DNA of 64,000 nt from Nyssa sinensis (lineage: Eukaryota > Streptophyta > Magnoliopsida > Cornales > Nyssaceae). Each line of letters opens with the position of its first letter. The stretch's first letter is position 1. The notes under the pieces were generated by a model that searched no databases, was not told the origin of the DNA, and worked only from the letters and a program-made list of their open reading frames with translations. Location: the NCBI GenBank assembly GCA_008638375.1, contig CM018035.1, forward strand, positions 27,944,307 to 28,008,306, read 5' to 3'. Positions 10,801 to 22,800 of the stretch are shown here, in pieces. The position numbers and the translations under genes were made by a program.

Positions 10801-13800
10801 TATATGGGATCTACAGGCCCAAATAGCAAACCTAACAACTGGAATGGGAAGCATATAGACCCCAACTGCTTTCACGTGACAAAAATCTCGAATGCCCACG
10901 AGAGTACAAATCCCTCTAGTACAAGTCTTTAACGAGCAAACAACTCATGTCTAAATAGCCATGATATGCAGAATGGGGGCATGGGCCCAACAATACTTTC
11001 AATAGTTGAAGAAATGATTCGAAAGCAAGTAAGAAGGATAAGGGATAAGGAGGATGGAAGCTTTCGAATGATCACAAAGCCATGACTGGCTTGGGTTGAT
11101 TCAGTTCCATTCCTCTCTGGCTTCACACAACTAGACTTCAAAATGTTCGATGCGACTAGTGATCTGAGACAACATGTGGCCCATTTTCTCTCTCGGTGCG
11201 GACCCAATTTTGCAAAGTGAGGCACTTTGCTTACAATTGTTTGTACAATCCCTCAAAGGATTCGCACATACATGGTATTCAAATCTGCCGGACCAATCTA
11301 TCCCAACTGGGATTCTATGGTAAAGGAATTCCTTAAATAGTTCTGAAACGCACGGAGACGTGTTGGAGTTCTAGAACTTATTGAAACCAAACAGCGTGAC
11401 GATGAACCTGTCACCGATTTCATTGCAAGGTGGCGAGCTTTGGCCTTTGCTTGTCCACAAAAGTTTACCCAGATGGAGTTGATTCGAATGTGTTTAAACA
11501 ATTCTAGACCTGAACTCTCCACTGCTTTGATGGCTCAAACACTGGAGGGGTTAATAATCTTTATACGAAGGCGCGCACGGAGCTACACACGAGTAAACGA
11601 AGGAGATCACGAATGGCCGATAGAGTGGAGTCTTCAACCTTAGCAATGGTGGAAACCAAGAAGAATTTCCCGGTGATCGTGGGGGCAAGGAAACCGAAGG
11701 AGGTTAAGAAAATCACAATGAAAGAAAGATTAGAGAAAAAATACTCCTTCACTGATGATGATGTAGAGGACCTATTTGAAGATCTCTTGGAATAGGACTT
11801 GATTAAACTCCTAGATGTTAAATGCCCTCATGAAGCAGGGAAGATAGGAGACTCGAAGTACTGTCCCTACCATTGGTTGCATATCCCACTCCTCTCAAGA
11901 GGAAGAGGTAGAAATTGAAAAACCTGATCCGAAGGATAAGGAGCCTGCAAATGAAAACGACTAGGTCATCTATGAATCTAAGGGAATGTGGAAGAGGCGA
12001 CAAATTGCATCAAAGGCTAATGATATCAACTCCATTTTGAACAACAAAAAGCAGAGGAAACCAGAGTAGGCTAAGAAGAAAAAGAGCTAAAGCAGCCAAA
12101 GATACGAAAAAGAAAAAAAGAGAAAAGAAGGTAGAAGAAAGAAAAGTTTATAAAGGATGAGCTCTTAGAGCAGTCTCCTTGATTTCAAATTACTCTTGAT
12201 GAGTACATGCCAATTGAGTTGCCGTCTGACGAGTTGCAGACTTGTAGTCTCACTTCAAGAAAGAACACGAGGAAATGGCTTGTGTCCCATGCTTGAACAT
12301 AATAGCCATCAGTGATGATGAACCTGGAGAAGCGTCTGAGTCAGGAAATAAAACTCAAGAAAGGGCACCACCTCAAGAAATTCGCAAAGCTTGCATATCT
12401 TTTGGGAGGAGGACATCATTTCCCATTAACATTCCCAATTCTTCAACAGATGAACACGACTTCTCATGATATGCTTTGGACACACCGTCTTATACACGCG
12501 TTACGCAAAAGTATATTAGAGAGCGAGAAGTTGTAGAACTTGGATATTAGTCAGACACTGAGCCACTATGAAGTGCTCACAGAAGATTACATTTCTCACC
12601 TGCGAGTTTAGGTCTAAAATATCAATTTGATGATGAACTATGAAAGGTGTACCAGACAGAAGAACGCCATGTACAATGATGTTTGGAGTCATGATTGCAC
12701 TACCCCAAGCTTCTATTATACTTCTTATGCAAGAACATATGATGGGGAAAGTGTTTCTAGTGGCCACTTCTCATGCCTAGCCATCACAGTGGATATTGAC
12801 TTTGTGGAAGGCCAAGTCCAAATCAACAATACTCCCAGTGTTGACGAAAAGGCAAAGATCGAAGGAAGAAGAGAAACTGGAAATGGGCCAAAGTTATAGT
12901 CTCTTGGAAAGAAGAGGAACGTGATGGCCTAAGCCATATCATCAAAAGGGAATAAAATAGTGAGACACCCTTTTCCAACATGGATTGAGAGAGTCCCATT
13001 CCCAGAAGGTTACAATGTACCCCATTTCCCTTTATACAATGGGGTTGGTTGCCCAAGGTGACATTTGATTCGTTTTCTCGCACAATGTGGGAATACGGTT
13101 AAAAGTCAAGCCCTACTTTTGCGACAATTTGTCCTTTCATTAGATGGGGGGTAGCTGACTGGTACTTCCATCTTTCCCTTAACTCAATTCCTGATTGGGA
13201 CACGATGGCTGATCGATTCTACTAGAGATTTTATATAAGTGGAGCTGTAGAGATCGAAATGCTCGAGCCGTTAGAAGTAGAAAATATTTCAGTCCAAACA
13301 TATGATGTTATGGAGGGAACTGTTGATGAAGTGATTGAAATCATACTAGATCGTCGAGAAATGGGAAGCTCTAGTCCAAAGGATTTATTTCCCTTGTGCA
13401 AACGCCTTTCCCCGAAGGATATGAACTCGCCAATTTTGTAGCCTATGAAGGTCACAGGGATCCAGAGAAACATGTTAAACGATTCCTTAAATAGTGTGGG
13501 GGAACCATTGAAAACCAAGTTTTATGTTTGCGGCAATTTCCTCTTTCCCTAGATCGAATCGGATTCGACTGGTTATGTTCATTGGAAGGATATGTTATCT
13601 CTAGCTGAGAACTTATGAAGAACACCTTTATCGAATCCTAGTGTTTCTATAGGCATGATGCCAAATATTTGAGAGAAATGACGAAATTGCAATTGAATGA
13701 TGATGGGGAATTGACAGAGGAGTCGGAAGGATGGGACGATGGAAATGATGCTTAATCCAATAGTGGATCAATCAGCATGGTCCAAATAAGTGAAGACTCC

Positions 13801-16800
13801 AAAGAAATGGGAAATAAAAAAAAAAGAGTAGTGATGTCTACAGAACGTACCTAACACTACAAAAGAAGACCAAAAGAGTTTGTGCCTCCTTTGGTACAAG
13901 AGACTACAGAGGATGAATCGCTGCAAGAGGAGGAACAAGTTAAATACGACGTCCTTGCACATCTCAAGAAAATTCCAAAATTGTTAAGTGTTTACGATGC
14001 TCTGAGAATGTCTCCTAACCTTAGGAAATCCTTGATTTATGCTCTTCTGTCTAAACCCGAGCATTTCTTCAAGTCAGTTGAAGGGCAAAACCAAAGACGT
14101 GAAGCAGTTCAAGGACAAAACAAAGCAAAAGCGACAACAGAATGCATGGCTTTTGTAACATTCGATGATAATGATATCCGAACTAACTTGCCAAACCACA
14201 ATCATCCTTTGTTCATCACTGGCCTCATTAACAATACCTGGAATGCATCAAGTACTCACTTCCACCACCAAGGGAGCAAGAGATGATTGTAGCGGATAAT
14301 GATCCCTTTAATGGAGTCAAAGCTTACTATGTTGACGCTCGCTTTTATGAAAAGCCTATTAAGGAAGAAAGTAAAGTGGTGAAGCAGTCTAAGACAATCA
14401 CAAGGATGCTGAAACCCCAAAAAAGAGGACATTCTTTTATATTTCAAAGTCCAAAAGAAAGCCTGGTGCAAGAGCTTTAGCTTTGAAAGACCCAACTTTG
14501 GACTTGAAGGAGACGTTTGTTTTATCGCTTTGAAAGACAAAATGTACTTATGTGGAAACTTATAACAAATTTGTGGTGCCACAGAAGGGAAAAGATTCAA
14601 AACTGATTATATTTCACGCAATAGGAGAAATAGATCGAAAAGTGGATAGTCACTTGAGCAGGGAAAGTTAGACTTCAAAAGACGGACCTATAGTGACAAG
14701 ACCACAAAGATGTTGATAAAAGTTGGCATCGATCTGAAGAAAGAGTCAACACAATAAAGTTCACTCGTTGATGCTATGTTAATGGCTGCACAGAAAAGGG
14801 CCTTACTTCGGGGAGGACGTGTTGAATCAAGCACCAAAGAGTTGGGATATCAAGATGACAACAGTTGTACAACAAATCCTCCATCAGGAAAGGCTATGGT
14901 TAACATGACGGTTGGAGTAAAAATGCCTGACTAAGAGACCAAGGGTTAAATGAAGCTCGCACCATCCGAGTTCGAAGAGGGAGGACAATCAACAGTGGAC
15001 GACCTTCGAGAAATAAACCTTGGTGAAGGCTACAGGTATGTAAGCACCTATTTATTTGAAAGTGAAGCAAAATGGTACATCGCATTCCTAAAAGAATATT
15101 GCAATGTTTTTTCTTGAAATTACAATGAGATGCTTGGGCTTGACACTAGGATCGCACTCCACCGGCTAACAGTCCGAGCTGGGGAATGTACTGTAAAACA
15201 ACCACAAAGAAGAATTCTTCCAGAATTGTCAGTTCAAATAAAAGCTGAAGTTGATAAATTGATCAAGGCTGGATTCATAAGGGAGGTACAGTATCCTACT
15301 TGGTTGGCCAACATAGTACCGATTAAGAAGAATGGGCAAATAAGGGTTTGTATCAACTTTCGTGATCACAGTAAGGCATGTCCGAAAGATGATTTTCCAT
15401 TGCCTATAACAGAACTCCTTGTGGATGCAACCACTGGGTATGGAGCCATGTCTTTTATGGATGGGGTATTCAGGGTATAACCGGATTCGTATGACACCGC
15501 AAGATGAAGAATTGACTGCATTTCGAACTCCGAAAGGGGTTTATTGTTATAAAGTGATGCCTTTGGCCTACAAAACTATGGGGCAACTTATCAAAGGGCG
15601 ATGACCACCATTTTCGGAGATTTGCTTCACAATACTGTAGAATGTTATGTTGATGATTTGGTAGTCAAGACAAGAAATGGGACATCATCTTAGAGACTTG
15701 AGAAAGTTTTTTGAATGCTTGTGTTGTTACAAACTCAAGATGAATCTGCTTAAGTGTGCATTTGGTGTTAGTTCTGGAAAACTCCTAGGATTTATAGTTC
15801 GACACAGAGGAATCGAGGTGGACCCTACAAAAATCAAAGCCATAACAAAAATGCCACCACCAAAAAATGTGCGTGAGCTGAAAGGGTTGCAGGATAGACT
15901 GGCCTTCATAAGAAGGTTTTTCTCTAATCTTGCAGAGCGATGGTTGCCATTTTCAAATTTAATGAAGAAAGGCTTACCCTTTGAATGAGGAAAGTGATGC
16001 CAAAATGCTTTTAATTGCATCAAGCATCGCATGAGACCACCGGTACTCACAAATCCGAAGAAAGGGAAACCATTGTTGTTATATATTACAACCCTTGATC
16101 ACTCATTAGGTGCACTCTTGGCTAAGCATAATGACCAGGGGAAAGAAAATGCCCTATATTATTTGAGTGGGACCTTGGTTGGAGTAGAAGTTAACTATAC
16201 TCCAATAGAAAAGACATGTTTTGTTCTTGTATTCGCCTTGCAAAAATTAAGGCATTATCTCTTGGATCATGAAATCTAACTCATGTCAAGGGTTAATCCT
16301 TCGAAATATATACTGTCATGATCTATACTTTCAGAAAGGATTGCAAAATGGGCTGTCTTCATTCAAGAATTTTCCATTGCATATGTCAATCAAAAGACCA
16401 TAAAGGGACAGGCTTGGGCAGATTTTCTAGCAGCACATCCTATTCCTGATGATTCACCTCTTGCAACTGACTTACTAGACAAAGAGGTGATGCAGATAGA
16501 ATCCAGAAGGGGTGGAAAATGTATTTCGACGGAGCATCCCGAAGGCTAGACAAAAAAAAGCAAGACGACCCCAAGAACGATAAGTCCGAAATTGGAATTG
16601 TCTTCGTAACCCTGGAGACTGCAACCATTCCACATTCCTTTGCCATATTTGAAGGGTGCTCAAACAACGAGACTGAGTATGAAGCAGTAATTGCTGGACT
16701 CGAATTGGCCTAGCAACTCCCCATAGAAGAGTTGACCGTATACGGGGATTCAGGAAAAGAACTGCAGAATAAGAAAATAAGATAGATGGTCAAATAGAAA

Positions 16801-19800
16801 AAGGGAAGAAACTACTGTTCAAGTGAAGAGTAGCTGCGTGAACAGTAGGGTTAAATAAAAACAGTGGGAAAGAAAGGAAAAAAAACCTATTGCACGGCTA
16901 TATTTTTGGAAGATGGATAGGAATTCTTGAGAGAGAACTTGGTGAATAAGAAGCCCAAAGTCAATGTAATTCTTATGGGATAAAATCTCCTTCATTGAAG
17001 TGGCAAAATCCATGTGGAATAGGAACTCCAAGAAGAAAAACTTTTGTGTTAGTTTTAGGAAAGTGTGATTCAAAGACCCCACCAAAAAACAAATGCTGTA
17101 AATAAAAATATATAAATAAATAAGAAGCAAATAGTTACTGTTCATGTGAATAGAAACCACATGAACAGTGAGTCTTAATATATATACATATATATATATA
17201 TATATCCGCATAAAGAAAACGTGAAAGGAGAAAATCCTAAAAAAAATAACACTGAACACAATAAAAAAAAAAGGGAAAAAAAGAAAAAAGAGTTATCATC
17301 ACAAGACCCAAGACAAAATATATAAGGCCCAATACAAGAAAAAAAAATGTGCCAAGTTGTTGCGATCTGGACAAACAAATATTATTGTATAGATCACAAT
17401 GGTTCATTTGTTGGCACCAAGATTTAGATGGACTACAGTGACCAATATGAAGTCCATCGGTCCATTCAACTTTGGGTTGCAAAACTTCAGATAAAAGGAG
17501 AATCCAATAAGCCATATAGGGGTTTGTAAAAAAGCTCATTAGCTAACCTTGAACCATTCAAATAAGATAAAACGTTAAATTAAATTTCAAATCAAAATTT
17601 GAAGTTTAGATAGGGATAAGCCTCTATCTCTAAAAGAAATTTAAATTTAAATTGAAACAAATCCTGTTGGCAGTGGCTGTAAAAAGGCCTTCTTGGCGAC
17701 AATCTGGAGGACTTTTGGCCAGAGAGAGAGAACGAGAGCACTTTCGAAGCTTAGAGAGAGACACTAGAGTTAGCACCGGAAAGCTTGAGAAGTTCTTTCC
17801 AAGGCAACAAAATTCGGAAGGCCTAAAGCTTCAAAGTTCGAAGAACAAAGAGAACTAGGTGACTCCGAAGTTCCTTTTTATATCTTTGCTTCATTTTTGA
17901 TTTCTACTACCACTTTTCTTAAGAAATGGAATTGTTTAGGTAAAAGGTTCCAAATCCTTCTTCCATTTGCAATCATATTTTTAAAAGGGGGTTGAAATCT
18001 CACCCGTAAATAAAATTTATTTATTTTTATAGCTACTGTTCTTTTATATTCTTTTATCTTTTCTTTGAGAATTGGAGGTTTTCCCTTTTGGATGTAATTA
18101 ACAATCTAACATATGTCAGATTGGAGGTAAGAATCCATAACCCAACTTAAAATTTTTGACAATTTGTTGATGACAAATCTCGCAGGGTCTACGAACCTCG
18201 TGCGAAATTTGTGTCGACAAGGTTGCTCCATTGTGCCTGGATGTCACAGGTTCTAGTTGTGGAAATACCCTCTCTGCTTGCGGAGGGTAAAGTTGCGTAC
18301 ATCTAATCCTCCCTAAACCTCGCAATGGTAAGTGCCTTGTGCATTGGGCTTTGTCAAGTTTGCCAACATACTTTGTCTTTGTTTTGCATTCTTGATTCCT
18401 GTTTTTGTGGAAAAGGAATTTGGATAAGTTTCAAAGGGACTTTTTATGGGGTGGTATAGGCGAGGAGGCAAAAATTCACTTGGTGAGTTGGGATTGAGTC
18501 TTTGGCTCGTTGAGTGTTGGGGGGGGGCTTGGGATTAAGAAGCTGCGGGTGTTTAATCAAAGCTTTGTTACGGCTATTGTTATGGAGGCTCTTTGGTGAA
18601 TCAGAGTTGTTGTGGAAGGAGGTGGTGGAGTGTAAATATGGGTGTGAGTGGGGTGATTGGGTTTCGAGGGAGGTTAATGGTTCTTGTGGGGTGGGCCTTT
18701 GGAAGGGCTGGGTATTATTTGCTAGAAATATTGGTTATGTGGTTGGGGCGGGAGAGTGGATCCGTTTTTGGCATGACCGTTGGTGTGGTGACAATATTCT
18801 TTGAGTTTGGTTTCCAGCACTTTTCAGATTGCTAGAAATCCTGATGTTTTTGTCACTGAGTTTTTCTCTTTCATTTGCTGTTGTGGTCTTGACACCTACT
18901 TTTAGACGGAATTTTCACGATTGGAAAATTCATTTAGTGGTGGGGCTGATGGATTTGTTAGCTACTTGTGAAGTTTGTTTGGGTGAAGCATATTTTATTT
19001 GATGGGGCCATTCAGGTGATGGTTTCTTCTCGGTGCATTCGTATTATGAGATTCTTCCTTCTTGGGTGTATGGGAGTTACCCTTACAACCCTTACAAGGT
19101 TGTGTGGAAGACGAAGGCTCCATTGAAAATGGCATTCTTTGTTTGGACAACTTCCCTTTATTCCATTTTAGTCGTTGACAATTTGAAGAAAAGGGGTCTT
19201 TATTTGGTGAATAGATGTGTTTTACTCATGAGGAGACTCTGGCTCATTTGTTATTGCATTGCCAAGTAGCTGGTGAATAATTTTTATTTTTTTAATGTCA
19301 AGTTAAGAAATAATTTATATGTAGCCAGATTAAATTAAACATTATAATTTAATGTTATTGTAGTCCAAATCAATGTTAAGCTTGTTCTACGATCATAAAT
19401 AATGTTTGGTTTTAAATTATAATAAAAGTAAAGAAGTATAAATATTTGAATGTGTAGGTTTCCACCCCCATTTGTGTTTATTATTTTCTTAGTTCTCAGT
19501 TCTTGTTCCAGTGGATTACAAGGTTTATCCCATTCTATCTTACCCTTAGCCTAACCCACCAATGGGCTGAAACAAACTTGTCCTGTATGTTGTGTACTTA
19601 AGGATTTGTATCAGATGCCTAAAAAAGTGATATACCACGATATTTTATCCTATGGCAGTCAGCAAGTATTGGTAATATGTTGTAGCATTTGGAGCCATGT
19701 GGGGCTTTAGACTGGATCAAATCTCTGAAAGTTGTATGTTGTGGGTTAGTTCATCGATGGTTGAATTTTTTTGTCACTTTAAAGTGGAATCAGTTGCTTC

Positions 19801-22800
19801 TTATGTTTCTTTTCCCGCTTTTCTGGAAATGTTTAACTATACGAGGAAAAAGTTGAATACACTACCAAAGACTGTATTCCTAATTTTTAATTGCAATAAA
19901 AGAATTTGTATTTCATATTTTACCTATAATTTTGCATTTTGGAACTATCTTCAAATAAAATAAAGTGCATCTTTATTAATGTTAGGAAACTGATTACTGA
20001 ATAATATATACTCCATCTGTCCTGTTTTAAGAGTCCCTTTTGGGAAAACCAACTTTTTAAGGAGACACATTTAATGCTTTCACACTTGTGAATTTATAAG
20101 CTAACCTCCCTTCACATTAATTACTATATTCACATCAAATTGATAAAAAATGATAATTTGGGAATTTTACAATACTTCTAGTATTGGCTTTTCAAATTGG
20201 ACTTTTATTTTAGTTATTAAAAAAAAACCTGGAGTTGTATTTTGGGACATCAAAACATGGAACAAAGGACTTTAAATTGGGATGAAGGGAGTAAATAATA
20301 ATGTTAATAAACTACCAACCTTTGTGATATGGTTTCTGGAGAACTCTACAAAACTCACTTATACCTATAAAGCATTTGGGTTTTTAAAAATTAGTACCAA
20401 TAGCCCTTTGAATATTATTGTAGAAGCTTTTATATCATTAGGATATCATTGTGGATGATGGTTATCATTACTTCGATTCCGCTTAACTTCAATGGCTGCA
20501 TTCTTAATTAATTTTTTTTCCTTTGTGTTTAGATAATATTTGATAATATACTCAACCGTAAAATATCTTGGCCCCGGGTGCCCGAAGAAATGAGCCCTGA
20601 AGCACAAGATTTGATCGATCGGTAAGAGAAGCATTTTGATTTTGATTATGTTTAGTTAATGCTTTAGAAGGACTTTTTTCTCTTTTCTTTCCCCTTTCTG
20701 ATTTGTGTTTAGGTTCATTGACATTGATAATTGAACTATTAGGTCCTAATAATTTTCATTGTCCGTGCAACACGGATGCCTTGTCCCATCTTTCATTATT
20801 AATTGCCATTTGCAATCCCATGAGAAACTTGCAAGATTCATTAGCGCCCATGTTCTGATTATTTATAAAGTATCTCATGTTTGTCAACCATCAATTTTCA
20901 GTTTGTGTAATTTTATGTGAATCTGCTCTCGTAAAGCCACATCTTGACAGAAGATAGTTGTTATCTTTAATCAAATGAATTAACAATATGAACATGTTAC
21001 CTATCAAGTTCGATGTAATGGTTGACTTAATAAATAACGCAGAACGTCAATAAATTTTTAGATATCTAGATAAATTTAATTTTTTTATCCAAATGTTGGA
21101 CTATATGATCTAGGAAATTTTTAATCAAGTGAATCTGCTCTCGTACAGCCACATCTTGACAGAAGATAGTTGTTATATCTTTAATCAAGTGAATTAACAA
21201 TATGAACATATTGCCTATCAAGTTCGATGTAATCGTTAACTTCATTAATTTTTAGATGTCTTGATCTATTGAATTTTTTTATCCAAATGTTGGACTGTAT
21301 GATCTAGGAAATTTTTTATGCTCCCCCCACCCAACCCAAACATAATTTTTCTTTTTTCTTTTTTCTTTTTCCAATCAGCTTGTTTTATGGCTTTTGAGTT
21401 GTTGTGAGATTGTTGGGTTTTGAATTCAACAAATCTACAAATCAGTCAGTTAACATTTCCTATTTTTTTTTACAAGAGATACTTATCATTTTTTTTTTTC
21501 TCAAGATGACATGAGTTATTAAATTTCATATACAAAACTCTTTACATTCTCTAATGATCTATACTTAAAAAGTTGACAATTGTAAACTTGATGATAAATT
21601 ATTATTTGATGATATGTGTATTTTTTATTTTATTTTTCTTACTTTTTATTTTTTTGGTTTCTATTTATTTATTTATTTATGATAGGTAAGGCTCACACAC
21701 ACCTATTTGTCCCAATTGGGACTTGAACCCTCATCCTCTCATCTGGGAGGTGGAGGAGATACCACTTGAGCTAATGCTAGGTGGTTTTTGGTTTCAATTT
21801 ATTTTATTTCCAAATACAAAATATGAAATTACTAATACTAAGTAATTAATAGTAAATACTAAGTTATTAAGTAATAGTAAGTACTATTTAATTAATTATT
21901 TATGAGACGTTAAGATTTGAGACGTGCCTTGCACATGAATAGGGTATCAAATTATTAAGGTATATTTTATATAAATTTAAGTATTGTAAAATTTATAACA
22001 CTTTAATAATGTAGAAAAAAATATAATGCAAATTAAAAAAGAGAAATTAAATTGAAAATTATGAAAAAGGAGCATGAAAATGAAAGAAAATTTTAGTAAA
22101 ACTTACTTAATCATCTTGAATAAAAAAAAGTCAAACAAAAAAATTAAAGACAAATGAAAATTTAATAACATGTTAAAGTAATCTCAAAATATAATAAAAG
22201 TAATAAGATTAAGGTAGCTAATAAATTAATATATTAAATTTAAAAGGAAAAAAGTAATTTGATTCATTTATTTTTCTACTTCTTTATTCTATTGGTCCAC
22301 CACCTTTTATATATAAATGTTTGTATGTATGCGTGTGTATACATACATACACATATACAATATTATATATATATATATTTTATATCACGTCATAACTTTT
22401 AAATTTATTTTATTTTACAGGCTTCGTATTATTTTAGAGTTTTAAAACTTAGAAAGAAACTTTTATATATTTTTTGCTTTTACCACCTTATTAGGCTTGT
22501 CAATTTTATTTTTTATTTTTTACTTTTTTACGTCTTTGAAGATTCTAAACTTAAAGAAAAGAGTAATTCTGCAACTTTTTTATTTTAATTTTTTCTTAAC
22601 TATGTATTTTTTATATATTTTCTTTCTTTTGATAAGGACATTCTACATTTTACACACACACGCACATATATATATATTTGGGATTGCTTGGGTGATGCCA
22701 ACCAGGTGACCATAGTTAGGGAGTTGTTTGTGGCATGGGCATGTAGCTGCATTAAACAGAGATTGAAAATTGAGTGGAGGATGGCTCCTTTGTGTCTGCC

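Larger units (their letters stand above)
8540..18219 (+). mobile_element. Ty3/gypsy LTR retrotransposon (9,680 bp), defective, inserted in a SINE
   Basis: Two direct LTRs (8540-9319 and 17409-18219), each starting TGTTGGCACC and ending AACA or GACA, flank an internal region coding in the order gag, protease, RT, RNase H. This pol order, and the RT and PR sequences, place it in Ty3/gypsy, close to the Tat group. The 5-bp target duplication AGGTT (8535-8539 and 18220-18224) shows that it entered as a complete unit. Stops and frameshifts occur throughout, the LTRs have diverged, the protease core is deleted and integrase is absent, so it cannot move by itself. Components are listed separately. 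Confidence 0.92.

Noticed and set aside
13882..14286. Open frame of 134 codons as an independent host gene
   Set aside because: It matches the gag-protease linker of gypsy elements and lies in order between gag and RT.
21690..21785. tRNA gene on the minus strand
   Set aside because: Box A and box B are present, but acceptor stem and anticodon arm cannot be formed by eye; a SINE is more likely.
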